A stretch of DNA of 64,000 nucleotides from Rhynchonema sp. JSB1_4 (GCA_030248065.1 JASAMV010003498.1:116602-180601); one strand, 5' to 3'. Counted from the first letter of the stretch, positions 1 to 11,067 are shown. Made by a program: numbers and translations. Notes: generated from the letters alone by a model not told the origin.

Positions 1-81
1 AAATATTCCGGCACGTACGTCAGCGACAGCGACGATGCAACCGAAAGCACTTCGATTGAGTCTATTATTTCACGAGGATGA
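1..81 (+). CDS. possible last exon of an upstream gene
   Basis: Frame 1 is open from the window edge and stops at TGA 79-81. It encodes 26 residues rich in Asp, Ser and Thr (runs such as VSDSDDATEST). Acidic/Ser-rich tails of this kind are common at protein C-termini, and the codons resemble those of the real exons further on. No domain can be seen and the 5' side is outside the window, so this is only a candidate. Confidence 0.25.
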   Translation, partial: KYSGTYVSDSDDATESTSIESIISRG

Positions 82-691
82 AACATCACCGAAATGCGAC
101 TTGACAGTGAATAGTATGATATGTAATTATGTTACTGCTTAGAGCAGGTTTATGAATACGGTAATTTTATTCGTTAAAAATGTAAGTACATACCTATAGT
201 AAGATACGTACTGTATGTAGAAGATTGTGAATGTTCTCAGATGTGATGTTTCAAATGTGACTGGGTTCGGGACCACTCTAAAATTACTCTCAGACACCCT
301 TTGACGTTGCTGCGAGGCGCTGTACTGTGACAGACAGGAGCTCGTTGTGTGCAGGGCAAATAAATAAACAACAGAGTTTGGATTTGGCATCTTGAGTTTA
401 TTCCATATGCCGCCACACAAATAACCACGGCAAATAACAATATAAACAAGTATAATAATACCAACAAATAATGGTTTAATATGCAATAATGCAAACTCAC
501 AGCATCACAAAACAAGACTTGCTTGCAGATCTAATTTCATGTCGAATCTTTCAAACAAACTCCATGGGAGGAATACTCAGGCGTTGAACAACACGAATAG
601 TATGCACGTCTCCAAAACTATTTATATCAACGGAAATTATGTGCATAATAACGGCAGCTGACTAAATGCAATCCCGCAGCAAGCATACTAA
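82..691. other. no gene recognised
   Basis: AT-rich sequence with only short, overlapping frames on the minus strand. I see no domain, no splice-bounded exon and no clear repeat. Confidence 0.5.
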
Positions 692-1045
692 CTATGCATC
701 AAATCTGTGATAAAGTGGATGGTCCCGCTCCTCTCTCAGTCGATCACGTCTGAAGCCATAGACGACCTCGAAGAATGTGACCCTGTTCCTCGGGGCATCG
801 ACCACGACCGATATGGGTACTGCAGGGTCGTCACCCTGAGGCAGTTCGTCCAGCCCCAAGTTCCTTGTCATTGCTGGCTTTGGTTTCGCTGAAGCTTGTT
901 GTCGTCCAGTGGAGTTGATCACTCTTGTCACGGCATCACCACCACGAAGTCTGTCAGACGCCGATAATGTCGTGTGGCGCTTCGCTTCCGGACGGGAGCG
1001 GCAGTGGGAGAGAAGGGCTGCAAATATGCACATACATAGACTCAT
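692..1045 (-). CDS. hypothetical protein or exon
   Basis: An open frame of 117 codons on the minus strand. The first 15 residues are hydrophobic enough to be a weak signal peptide; the rest is charged, with a basic C-terminal third ending in HRFDA. GC content is higher than in the flanking DNA, which favours coding. No family is recognised. It could be a single-exon gene, a terminal exon, or a chance frame. Confidence 0.3.
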   Translation of the reverse strand: MSLCMCIFAALLSHCRSRPEAKRHTTLSASDRLRGGDAVTRVINSTGRQQASAKPKPAMTRNLGLDELPQGDDPAVPISVVVDAPRNRVTFFEVVYGFRRDRLREERDHPLYHRFDA

Positions 1046-1176
1046 GAAACATCACGTGTTTGTGTCCCGAAATGGTGCCCGAATCTGCGCTCACAAATCC
1101 TTCCAGCATGAAAATGTACGTATTATACATGTAACTTTTTTCAACAGATACAGTGAAGCAAAATGTTCAGTTGGTA

Positions 1177-1449
1177 TTGGTCACACAATGACTATATAAG
1201 AATTCATCAAATCAATCCTGATTTTCACGTTCAGTCACTCTTAACCACTGTGCTATTTGTGATTCTCACAAAACATTTTCAGCTGAAAATAATCTAGCAG
1301 ATCAACCACGTTGCCGCAGGTCTGAAACATTCTCTTTACCACATGCTTTGTGTGCGATCACGCAACGTAACGTCATTGCCCCGTCACTTTCCCTCTTTAC
1401 GATTCAGGAAAAAATTTGACCAATTCTTATAAAGTCATTGTGCGACCAA
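1177..1449. mobile_element. TA-flanked MITE (copy 1)
   Basis: A 273-bp element with imperfect inverted ends of about 45 bp (outer end TTGGTCNCACAATGACTNTA). It is flanked by TA on both sides (1175-1176 and 1450-1451), as in Tc1/mariner-type insertions. A second, shorter copy lies inverted at 46345-46564. There is no coding capacity. Confidence 0.85.
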
Positions 1450-2748
1450 TATCACACCGCGCTGAATGATGCAAAACGGACAATTTCTTGAACGTTGTGA
1501 ACAGCATCCGTGACTTACCTGCCAAAATCCACAGGACTGTTAGTGCCATCTCCAATCACACCCAATCTGTGGAGCACAACCACAGCTGAACGTTGACCAC
1601 AGGATAAAATTTACAGAATAGATAGGGTCGGTGAAATTTGGTCGAATCAATAAAAAGATGTCGTGACACTGAAAGGCGAGCTCTTCAACCGCTTCTTTTC
1701 AGGGCGCAATGTATGTAACAATTTTCTCCCATTGAATTTTCTAAGGACACTTTTCAAGTCATATCATAGCAATGTTTACAAGAAGCGACAGATAAGTGGG
1801 TACACCGATAAGTGTTTGTGTATGCCCAACTTTCGTAAAACAGATAAAAGTAGCGCAGCCGTCCGCCTGTGGCTGAATACAGTCAAGATTCGTTATACAG
1901 TGGCTATATTTTCGGTAAACCTTACAAGCATATCCACCCTGTATAACGAATTTATCCATAGCGAACCCAGCACTTAAGGAAATGCACAGCAAGATTTTGA
2001 AGCTTGCTTCGTTCATCTTGAGGTCGTTTCAGTCAAGTTTACGTGTGTTTATGTGCACAACGCATAATGATATTCTTTGAGGTTATTTTCGCGCGTATAC
2101 CCTGTGCATTGGAAGGGTATCCATTGCAGAGCACGAGCACGAATGAAAATTTGACTCAGTGACGTTTTCGCTGTTCAAGCTGTGTGGTCAGAAAATATGC
2201 TAAAAATCGAATTATATTTCCATTCATTTGGAACAACAAAAATTTCTATGCTACGCATGCCGAATAGTGTTTTACGAATCAGTGAAATACTGGAAACTTT
2301 CGGGACACGCCAAAAAGTATGCATAACCCGAATTTGCTCCCATAGTGGATATGTATGCCTATAACAAATCGTGACTGTGGAACCCTTTATCTCGTTGTTG
2401 CGCAAGCGTATCCCAGAATATGTTTGGGCCGGTTTGCAGTTTAGCACGGAGGCCAGCTCTCGTCATTACAGGCCGCTTATCACCCAGTGTGGTGAGAAAG
2501 GTTGGGTATGGGTCCATTTCAGCAGTGTTTGCGGTTTACGCAATGCGATGTCCAGTTAATGGGTAAGGTGCACTTGAGTTCATTCACCGCAAAGCACACA
2601 AAAGTTGAATGAGAACGAAATTCTTTGTATTCAATACCTAAAAGAAGTCGTTTTTGTTCTTACAGCTTGTGGCGTTTTAAATATTGCCTGTGCAGCCTAA
2701 GGGCTACCTTAGTCTTAGTGTAAATTGGAAGTGAAAAATATTTTCTAT
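1450..2748. other. no gene recognised
   Basis: Unique-looking sequence with short frames on both strands (longest about 104 codons) and no recognisable domain or repeat. Confidence 0.5.
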
Positions 2749-2984
2749 GTCCAAGTCCAAGTTTTCCATTTCCATTTTCCAGTATGACTTAGGGCATACT
2801 GGAAAATGGAAATGAAAGAAAACATTTTCTGTAGCACCCAAGTTTTGGCATTTGACAAAACATTTTTTGTGCCACTCAAATTTCGACCGCTGATTGGTCA
2901 GAATTTACGAAGAAAATGTTTGATTCATTTCCATTTTGCAGTATGCCCTTAGTTAAATTGGAAAATGGAAGCGGAAACTTGGAC
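2749..2984. repeat. foldback repeat
   Basis: The outer arms are inverted copies of each other (CCAAGTTTTCC near 2752 against GGAAACTTGG near 2973). A second tight palindrome at about 2766-2812 pairs TCCATTTCCATTTTCCAGTA with its complement. It looks like a small non-autonomous foldback element; a target duplication is not clear. Confidence 0.6.
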
Positions 2985-3466
2985 ACTACCGCCATGTTAA
3001 ATAAAGAATTTTTTACGAGCGTGAATGTGGAACTGCAACAGAACATGGGTCAAACATACATATCACAATCGTGAAAAAAATATGAAACAAAACATAATAC
3101 CAAACGTGTGCAGCTTGCCAATGAGCCCAAATCTCTGATACATAAATACCTGATAAATACATGACACTTATCGCAGTATTTTTTACACGAACATTGGAGA
3201 TTGAAACAAACACAAAAGCTAGTGATATAAAAAAATTCTCAAGAACCACCCAACCGAAACTCTGAATTTCGCCTTATGCCTGAAAGACCAAAATTACAAG
3301 ATTGGTGCCGAGGTTCATGACGCAGTGACGGCCTGTTATCCAAAATCAAAAAGAAACATGACATAATCAAGGAAAATGAGTTACCGCGAGTGAAGCTCGC
3401 TCATTTTGACATAAACACTGAGTTTATAAATACAATTTGAAAGAAAATTGTATGGGCCGAAAAAAA
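2985..3466. other. no gene recognised; 3' flank of the Pmp3-like gene
   Basis: AT-rich sequence lying downstream of the minus-strand gene that ends at 3467. It probably holds its 3' UTR. No separate feature is visible. Confidence 0.4.
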
Positions 3467-3826
3467 TCAATACTTGCACATTCCAGCGCCATTCATTTGG
3501 GGTATGGTCGGTGCGACTGCCTGTTGAGGCATTGGCTGCATCATCATGGGTTGCTGCATTGGAGACATCATAATCGGTTGGATAAGGGGCTGTTGTGGGG
3601 CGCTTTGCGGCGACTGCAGGACAACCACGTTGTTGTTATTATTATTGTTGTTGTTATTATTATTATTATTGTTATTTCTTCCATTGCGACGCAGCTGCGG
3701 ATCGTAGCGCAGAATCACGTAAATGGCGTGGCAGACACCTGGCAGATAGACCAGAAATGTCAGCAGCACATTGAAGCAGACGTAGTGGTTGCAGCAGTCG
3801 TTGAAATGCAACATCACCGCGCAGGG
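3467..3826 (-). CDS. Pmp3/UPF0057-family membrane protein, last exon
   Basis: The exon begins after an acceptor (TTTATTCAG, minus strand) and ends at TGA 3467-3469. It reads PCAVMLHF, then FNVLLTFLVYLPGVCHAIYV, the second half of the small two-helix Pmp3/UPF0057 fold (family pattern: a PP.AV helix, then INILLT...PG..HA.Y). Pmp3 proteins are about 50-residue plasma-membrane proteins affecting membrane potential and ion balance. Here the C-terminal tail is much longer, with a run of 16 Asn encoded by an ATT/GTT microsatellite and then a Q/P/M-rich segment. The exon for the first helix was not found; upstream DNA is repetitive, so the gene may be longer or broken. Confidence 0.7.
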   Translation of the reverse strand, partial: PCAVMLHFNDCCNHYVCFNVLLTFLVYLPGVCHAIYVILRYDPQLRRNGRNNNNNNNNNNNNNNNNVVVLQSPQSAPQQPLIQPIMMSPMQQPMMMQPMPQQAVAPTIPQMNGAGMCKY

Positions 3827-4918
3827 CTGAATAAACCAGATTTCGGTCAATAATTTAGGATCGAAAAAACAAGTACCGTACCGTAAAGTCGGTAACTGAG
3901 CCCCCAATAATACACCCCCAGCAATAGAACGCCACGCAAAAAGCCTAAGTAAAAAAGAGCCTCCCGAACAATAGAACACCACCCAATTTTCGCTCGGCGA
4001 GTGAAAAGATAAAGCCCCCGCATATCGCAGTAATAGAACGCCAACGAAATGACCCCAGTGAATAAACAGAATGCCGGCCTCCTAATACCGACTTCATGGA
4101 ATTCCCTAAAATAGAGCCCATAAAAATAGAACCCAAAAGGTCCCCAGTGAAAAAATAGAACCAGGGGTACCCAGTGAAGCCAGGTGGTTGTGTCGGGCAC
4201 CTATATAACGCCCATGGTTTTTTAACCAAATTTACTAGCTTATAAGCTAGTAAATTTTTTTGGAAGCTACTAAATTTTAGAATTTAGTAGCTTTTTGCTA
4301 CTAAATTTTTCACTGACTAAAACGAGCTAGTAAATTTTAGAAGAAAGCTACTAAATTTTAGCTTCTCAGAAGCTCGTTTAAGGGGAGATAACGGAAAATT
4401 TCGCGCGCTGCGCGCGCATTCCGGTCACCTGCCATGGTATCGCGCCGTTTGTGGCACAAACGAGCATGCACACCATCACTTAGTTGAGCCTTGGCTTCAA
4501 GAAGTGCTGCACATAAAGTACATGCTGTTGTAGATGATTAATGGGCTGGGTAGCAGACCGCAGACCCCCAATGCAATATAAACATGTTTTGCTGACCCAT
4601 TGGGATATTAACAGTTTTGGGACCGTACAGCCACAGCAGATTTCAGCAGATAGGCCCGTGATGGCCAGCTGAATTTCGGCGGGTCAACAGGGAGCCTCAG
4701 CTAGTAAGATAATCCGATTAGCAGTCCCAGAAAGTTATTTCCAAAGGTAGGAAATGGCCAAAAAAGTAAAATTTTTGCGCGCTTCGCGCGTTTATAGTCA
4801 GTCCCTGTCTAGTTCTGTGGTCGAGGATAGCAGTTTTGTTGTCTTGTGTCTTTGTATGGACAGCCAGCTTTGTGTCCCATATGCTCCACAACTACTGTTT
4901 GTCAATGTCAATGTCAAC
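3827..4918. repeat. mixed repeat fragments, no gene
   Basis: 3890-4200 resembles the GGGGCTCTATTAATTCACTG repeat seen at 12543-13354 and 23040-23210, but decayed. From 4213 (CATGGTTTTTTAACC) the sequence matches the left end of the CAGGGTTT-type short elements at 46730 and 34403, with several direct and inverted GCTACTAAATTT copies. At 4405 and 4779 there are GCGC-palindrome motifs. No gene is seen. Confidence 0.6.
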
Positions 4919-5816
4919 TAGGGTTAGAGGTCGGGGGGGTACCCGACACCCGACAGCCGACACCCGACATCTGGAAGTACCCGACACCCGACATCTCAGA
5001 AAAAAAGCCGACACCCGACAGTTGCAAAAAACCCGACACCCGACATCTAGTTTTTGGAAAAAACCCGACACCCGACACCTGTTTTTGGACCAAAAACAGG
5101 CAAATTTTTGCTCCTTCGTACTATTAGTGCAATTTTTTGGATCAAGTGACCGAATTCAAGTATTTTCACACGAAATAAACACCAAAATGTCACGTTCTGC
5201 GTCATCGGAAACATTCGGTTCGAAGAAAATTTTCTCTCAAAATTCTTCTCTCAGCAAAACTGATGTTTTGAACCGTAAGTGTCGGGTCCCAAAAAACCCG
5301 ACACCCGACATCTGGGGGTACCCGACACCCGACACCTACACTTTTTTGGCACCCGACACCCGACATCTCTCTACCCATAGTTACCAATCACCAAAAAAGC
5401 CCAAAGCAAACCCACAAAAAAAAAAAAACCCGCCCCCCCCACCCCCCAAAAAAACGAAAACATCAACCCGGCGGACCCCCCCCGGGGGGCCCCCCGGGGG
5501 GGGGGAAGGGGGGAAACAAAGAAACTAAACCCCACACCAAACCAACCCACCCCCCACCCACAATACAAGCAACTGCGCCCCGGCCGCCCACCCGCCCCCC
5601 CCCCCCCACCCCCACACAACCACACCAGACAGACACAAGAACCCACCCAAACACAAACAACCCGCACCCCCCCACCAATCACAACAACCAAACCCCAAAA
5701 CAAACACCACACCTCCACAAACACCAAACAAAAACACCACACACAACCAAAAAACAAACCAAAACACCCAACCCAAACACCAAACACAACCCCCAAAACA
5801 CCCCCCTCTAACCCTA
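4919..5816. mobile_element. hAT-type MITE, TAGGGTTAGAG ends (copy 1)
   Basis: The element starts TAGGGTTAGAG and ends with its inverse, flanked by perfect 8-bp duplications ATGTCAAC (4911-4918 and 5817-5824). Ends of this kind plus an 8-bp duplication are typical of hAT elements. Both arms are built from the word CCCGACACCCGACATCT, around a unique core at about 5095-5280. The core is inverted relative to copy 2 at 6038. Open frames inside are repeat translations, not genes. Confidence 0.9.
5370..5805. repeat. A/C-only low-complexity segment
   Basis: About 430 bases lying inside the right end of the first TAGGGTTAGAG element and absent from copy 2. From about 5640 the plus strand is nearly all A and C. 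It may be an assembly or sequencing artefact. Confidence 0.7.
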
Positions 5817-6037
5817 ATGTCAACTACGAAAAAATGGAGCAGTAATCATTTCCGCCCTTCGCATCGCAGTGGGCGCCTGTTATTATGGATGTGTATGACA
5901 GAAGTTTCTGGCGCGTAACAAACAACGCGTGGAGCTGGAGCACAATGCAAAACACTTCAAACTTGACCAATTCAACAAAAGATTTGATGCAAAATCCCGA
6001 AATTTCCGCGCTACGCGCGATGACTACCATTCTCAAC
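5817..6037. other. spacer between two hAT-type elements
   Basis: Short unique DNA with one GCGC palindrome at about 6006-6020. No gene is seen. Confidence 0.5.
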
Positions 6038-6492
6038 TAGGGTTAGAGAGATGTCGGGTGGGTGTCGGGTACCAAAAAGCGTAGATGTCGGGTGTCGGGT
6101 TTTTTTAGACCCGACACCCGACAGCCGACACCCGACACTTACGGTTCAAAACATCAGTTTTACCGAGAAAAGAATTTTGAGAGAAAATTTTCTTCGGACC
6201 AAATGTTTCAGAAGACGCAGAATGTGACACTTTGGTGTTTATTTCGTATAAAAATACTTGAATTCAGTAACCTGAGCCAAAAAATTGCACTAATGATGCA
6301 AATGAGCAAAAATTTGCCTGTTTTTGTTCCAGAAACAGGTGTCGGGTGTCGGTTTTTTTCAAAAACTAGATGTCGGGTGTCGGGTTTTTTTTGCAACTGT
6401 CGGGTGTCGGCTATTTTTCTCAGATGTCGGGTGTCGGGTACTTCCAGATGTCGGGTGTCGGCTGTCGGGTACCCCCCCGACATCTAACCCTA
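6038..6492. mobile_element. hAT-type MITE, TAGGGTTAGAG ends (copy 2)
   Basis: Perfect 8-bp duplications TTCTCAAC (6030-6037 and 6493-6500) flank a 455-bp element with TAGGGTTAGAG and CTAACCCTA ends. Arms carry the same GTCGGGTGTCGGGT word as copy 1, and the core is the reverse complement of copy 1's core. There is no coding capacity. Confidence 0.93.
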
Positions 6493-7019
6493 TTCTCAAC
6501 TGGGTTATACCTTCGTTTCGTGTCAAAAAAGGCCATGAACGGTATAAAAAAACGACGTAGTATTAACCATTTTTAATATAAGTCGGTAATTTGTGGAGAT
6601 CGACATCAATAGGGTGCTAAAACAGCTAGAAACGTGGCTTTTGGAACAAGCTGGTAAAATGTTTGGAAAGCTACCAAAATTTTCTGTTTTGTAGCTTTTT
6701 GCTAGCAGCCGAATTTGAAAAAAATAAACCCTGATAACGCCTGTGGTTGAGTACAGTGGTTTAGCTCCCGGGTGGGGTCGCGGCAGCCTACTGGACCACC
6801 AAATATGTGGGGCGGCAAACAACCTATTGAGCCGACCGAGTTTGGGGCAGTTGTGGAGGTACTCTGGAGGGGGGATACCTGCTGTACCAGAGCCGATGGC
6901 CTCGGGGGGGGGGGGGAGGGGGTTTGGTACCTAGGGGGGGGGGCTTGGGGGCGGTTGGGGGGTTAGGCTTTTTGATGAAAAATTTTAACGTTGTTATTAT
7001 GTGTGGAATCAGTGCTGTG
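6493..7019. repeat. decayed repeat DNA, no gene
   Basis: 6640-6733 is the right end of a CAGGGTTT-type short element (ends AAATAAACCCTG). From about 6754 a larger repeat begins that matches, inverted, the sequence at about 23480-23960. Runs of G at 6905 and 6942 are part of it. Confidence 0.6.
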
Positions 7020-7456
7020 GCTGGGGGAGGTGGGGGGTCCCCCCGCCCCCCCCCCCAATGGTACCCTACCCGCCCCGGCCTGGTACGCTACCCCCTGCCC
7101 CTACCCGCCCCGCTCTGGTACCCTACCCCCCTATCCGCCCCGCCCTGGTACCCTACCCGCCCCGATTTTTACCCCCAACATGCCCATTTTTCGGTCAAAA
7201 ATGCCCAAATTTCCACCGAAAACCCTAAAAAGTGCAAAAAATCTCGCGCTGTGCGCGATATATGTGCTTTTTAGTACATAAAAACAGGCACGCGAGAAGA
7301 CTTGTGTTGTACCCTCCCCGCCCCGAAAAATCTCCCCCCTCCCCCCCAAACCGGATTCCCCCCCACCCCCAAATCCCAGGTACACTACCCCCATACTCGC
7401 CCCGATTTTTTCCACCTATGTACCCTACCCGCCCCGCCAAAGTAGCCACAGCACTG
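7020..7456. mobile_element. hAT-type MITE, CAGTGCTGTGGCT ends
   Basis: A 437-bp element with inverted ends CAGTGCTGTGGCT and AGCCACAGCACTG and perfect 8-bp duplications TGTGGAAT (7012-7019, 7457-7464). The arms repeat a word around CTACCCGCCCC. The related repeat at about 23776 carries the uninterrupted site, so the insertion boundaries are independently supported. Confidence 0.93.
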
Positions 7457-8578
7457 TGTGGAATCGTGTGAAAACGTGGTATTTGCGCCGCGAATTTTAG
7501 GTAAAAACCACTGATTTTACACTAACTTTGGCCATTTTGGTCAAAAATTGGCACTAGTGTACCTGGCGCGGCGGTTAGTGCTCTAGTGTACCTTGGTCGC
7601 GGCGGTTAGTGTACCTCAGGGAGGACCCCCTCCCTCCAGGAACACCACTGCCTGGGGGTCAGTGAAAAATACAGCCCGTTGTATTATAGGGATTGCGGTA
7701 AATTCGGAGAAAACCAGCTCTTACCGGGCACAGAAATGCGAGGAAACACAAATAACATTCCCTGACACCCATGACAACAACTGCGTGGTCGCGCGGCAAG
7801 TTCGGTGATCGGCAGACGGCAGCAGCAGCACCTGTTGAGCCGAGCACTGGCAGGGAATTGAGCATTAATCAATTGCTCACGCACGGGTGTTTCTTTTTGC
7901 AGCGGTTTTTCGTCCAATAATCTGCTAAAAAATCGGTAATTGAATGTTCAAGAACGAGAGGCAAAACAATAAAAACGACTGGACTGGACAGAAGCAGCCC
8001 CAGCCCCAACAAAACAAACTGCAACCTTCAGCGCATGAAGCTGCCAAGCACTGCAGTGAACGCGCAGAACGGGAAACCCAAAGACTTTTGGTGGGGGAAA
8101 TGCCCCAGTCCTCCAAAAGCAAATTTCGATGTTTTGATATAACGCACGGATTGGCTCAGGGTTTGGCCCAAGCCAAAGCCTAAGCCTAATAAAGAGCCTG
8201 AGCCTAAGCCTGAGATAAAGGCAAGTCAACTTTCAGTCTTAGGATTTTAAAGTTCCCCCAAAAGTCTGGGGGTTTCCCAAAAAGTTTACCACCAAAAGTC
8301 TGGGGGTTCCCAAAAAGCATGCGGGGACGCGAAGCCGATTTACGATATGCAGGTTTGATCGGCAGGTTGCTTCGTCGAACGCGGGAACATGTGGTAGTCT
8401 TTATTTCAAATGAACCAATCAGCATGCAACACCAACCAATCAACGTGGAAGAGCTACAGTAATTTGCTAGATTTCTCTTTCATTACGTTTTTAATCGGGT
8501 TTGGATTGGACAAGATTTTCACATTTGTTTCTGCTTGGTTTCCTTTTCTCAACGTGGCAGGCGCAGACACCATTACAG
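7457..8578. repeat. repeat remnant then unique DNA, no gene
   Basis: 7457-7650 continues the repeat interrupted by the element at 7020 and ends with a GGAACACCACTG-type terminus. 7651-8578 is unique-looking; short overlapping frames exist, but none shows a domain or splice pattern. 8170-8310 has short degenerate repeats (AGCCTAAGCC; AAAGTCTGGGGG). Confidence 0.5.
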
Positions 8579-9078
8579 CAGAGGTCGCACCCCCAAATCT
8601 CCGGCCCGGCCCGACCCGTACCCCCAAATCTCCGGCCCGGCCCGGCCCGAACCCCCAAATCTCCGGCCCGGCCCGGCCCGAATTTTTGGCTCAGATTTTA
8701 ACCCATTTTTTGTCATAACTTTTGCGATTTTTTAACCTATTTTTTTGGTTGAAAACAACGGTGTTGCAGGGGGGTGGGGTTGGGGGGTCCCCCCTAGGTA
8801 AAGTAGGTAGGTAGGTTGACGCTCCATCTTGGTACATAACAGTAGGTAGGTCGCCGCCCGGCGGCTGGTGCAGTAACTTGCTAATTTTGGCTCAAAATGG
8901 TATAAATAAAATCGGTATTTTTTACTCCAAACAGGCGAAAAATCGCGCGCTACGCGCGAAATGGGCGTTTTAGAGCGCATTTTCATCAATATTTAGACCT
9001 AAAAATTTTTATCCGCCCCGACCCCCTAGCTCGGCCGGTACAGTAGGAGGTAGGTTGCCTTTGCCACCCCACATTATT

Positions 9079-11067
9079 GGTGTTCAAGTTCAAGTTCAAG
9101 TTTTTTATTGCATCAGAAGCAACATGGTAACGTCAACAACACGCATAAGCTGGACAGTAACGACGAAACCATAAATAATTACAAGTGTTTAGTGGGCCAG
9201 TGGAAGTTACAGATCGAGAGGTGTAGATGATGATAAGGAGCAAAAAACACAGAAAACACAGAAACACAGCATGATCGGTCAATTACATTTCACACACGGA
9301 CGGAATAAATTTCACTGGCAGCAATCGCAATTTGTACAACAATTCAACAATCAAGCTTTGCGAACGAATGACTCCTTTGAATGTGCCCATTCGCAGGAAA
9401 ACAGCAAAATCAGGTAAAGCATTGTAAAGATGGGACATGATAACAATAGCACTGGTAGCGAGAATATGAGTTTTAGCACGTGGGATACAAATGGCACGAG
9501 AATGATTAAGACGAGAACTGGAGCGAGAATTGGAATCAGAAATGAACGAAATAGAGTCAACAGGAGCAGCACGAATACCAAGAACATAAGAATGCATCAA
9601 TCTCAGACGACGTTTCATGACAGTGACACCCACATAATCAACACCAAACATTGAACACAACTGCGAATATGACACAGACCGATCATAATTGCCAGAGAAC
9701 ATGCGAATAATGGATTTTTGTGTTCTTTCCAACAAATTACGTGAATAGTCATGAATAGGATAGGTCACCTCACACGAATAGTACATGACAGAGCAAATCA
9801 AGGTTTGATACAGATAACGCATGACAGACACAGGTAGATCATTACGAAAGGTACGGTACAATGAACCAGCAATTTTCTTCACTTTCACAGACGTGGCAGT
9901 AGTATGCAGACCAAAATCAAACTTGGAATCAATAACAGCACCCAGATATTTGTTTGCATCGACAACATCAATCAGACATTCATCAATCACAATAGCAGGG
10001 ACAGCGGGACATGAACTTGAGCGAGCAAATTGTTGAAGTTTTGTTTTGGTAGAATTAATGGAGAGAAGTTTGTGTTTGGAGAAGTGCTCGACAATCAAGT
10101 TCACATCCTCTTGCAAATGCTTTTCACAGTCAGGTGTACACATGAAGTGAATCAGTACCAGATCATCAGCATAGAGAATAATACGAGAACACGGAGAGAA
10201 ATGCAGTTTTGCAACAGAGTTGACGTATGCGAGAAACAATAACGGTCCTAATACACTGCCCTGCGGCACACCAGAGAGAACAGACAAGAAATCAGAACAC
10301 ACACCATTTACATTCACACATTGGGTTCGATCAGACAAATAGGATTGAATCAACAACAATAAATCGGGTGGAACATTGAAATCGTCTTGTAACACACGCA
10401 ATAATAGATTGTGAGGAACGGTATCGAAGGCCTTTCGAACATCAAAATACACAGCAACAACAGAATTTGAAACATCAAGAGCACGAGTGACTGTAGTATT
10501 GAAATGCAACAGGGCCTCAGTTGTAGACCGACCTCCACGAAAACCGAACTGCGTTTCTGAGAGTTTGGGGGCAATGAACCCGTTCAGGATGTTTCGAATG
10601 TGCTTCTCAGCGATTTTTGAGCACAGCGGTAATTTTGAGATGGGGCGGAGGTCCGATGGGTTTTGAGGGGTCTTGACTTTCGGCACGGCAGTGACAACGG
10701 CCCGTTTCCAACCCGACGGCCACGTGTGTTCGTCTATCGATCGATTGATGAGCACAGCGAGAGCCGGAGCGATCACGTGGGCACAGTTCTTGAGCATTTC
10801 GCCGGTGATGCCATCGATGCCACTGGCCTTGCGAGGGTCGGCTGTGATGAGACTGTAAAGCACGTGTGAAACATCAGTGTACCATTCGGGTGGCACGGGA
10901 CCGGTTGAGTTCAGAACCAGTGCCTCAACGTCATTGACGTTCCATACACTGGAGAAATGTGTTGATAAAAGTGCAGCCAAACCAGCACTGTCAGCAACGC
11001 ACTCCCCATCGGTGTTGGCCAGAGACACTTGATCTGTGTTGCTCCGTCCCGTGTACTTATTCAGCTT
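9079..11067 (-). mobile_element. 5'-truncated LINE retrotransposon
   Basis: The minus-strand 3' end is a short tandem tail of CTTGAA units at 9079-9100, as in CR1/L2-like LINEs. The 5' end is abrupt at about 11067 and the endonuclease half is missing, typical of incomplete target-primed reverse transcription. The uninterrupted host sequence is visible near 25545. Flanking short duplications are around (T)TTGGT. Confidence 0.85.
9283..11028 (-). CDS. LINE reverse transcriptase (ORF2, 5'-truncated)
   Basis: An open frame of 581 codons; the same frame runs on to about 11066 without a start, so the N-terminus is lost by truncation. Visible RT motifs in order: KASGIDGI, LRPIS, QFGFRGGRSTTEA, DVRKAFDTVPH, SGVPQGSVLGPLLFL, the catalytic YADD box, then KYLGAVID. 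The rest is the thumb/connection-like C-terminal region. The apurinic-type endonuclease expected upstream is absent. No internal stop is seen, so the copy is young, but it cannot be autonomous. The layout fits the CR1/L2/Jockey group. Confidence 0.95.
   Translation of the reverse strand: MSLANTDGECVADSAGLAALLSTHFSSVWNVNDVEALVLNSTGPVPPEWYTDVSHVLYSLITADPRKASGIDGITGEMLKNCAHVIAPALAVLINRSIDEHTWPSGWKRAVVTAVPKVKTPQNPSDLRPISKLPLCSKIAEKHIRNILNGFIAPKLSETQFGFRGGRSTTEALLHFNTTVTRALDVSNSVVAVYFDVRKAFDTVPHNLLLRVLQDDFNVPPDLLLLIQSYLSDRTQCVNVNGVCSDFLSVLSGVPQGSVLGPLLFLAYVNSVAKLHFSPCSRIILYADDLVLIHFMCTPDCEKHLQEDVNLIVEHFSKHKLLSINSTKTKLQQFARSSSCPAVPAIVIDECLIDVVDANKYLGAVIDSKFDFGLHTTATSVKVKKIAGSLYRTFRNDLPVSVMRYLYQTLICSVMYYSCEVTYPIHDYSRNLLERTQKSIIRMFSGNYDRSVSYSQLCSMFGVDYVGVTVMKRRLRLMHSYVLGIRAAPVDSISFISDSNSRSSSRLNHSRAICIPRAKTHILATSAIVIMSHLYNALPDFAVFLRMGTFKGVIRSQSLIVELLYKLRLLPVKFIPSVCEM

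Noticed and set aside
4836..5528. A 230-codon plus-strand frame and overlapping frames rich in DTRHP repeats
   Set aside because: It is the translation of the CCCGACACCCGACATCT arms of a hAT-type element; frames are open on several strands only because the word lacks stops.
8410..8735. Overlapping Pro/Arg-rich frames
   Set aside because: They run into the GGCCCGGCCCGA arm of the 8579 element and have no domain.
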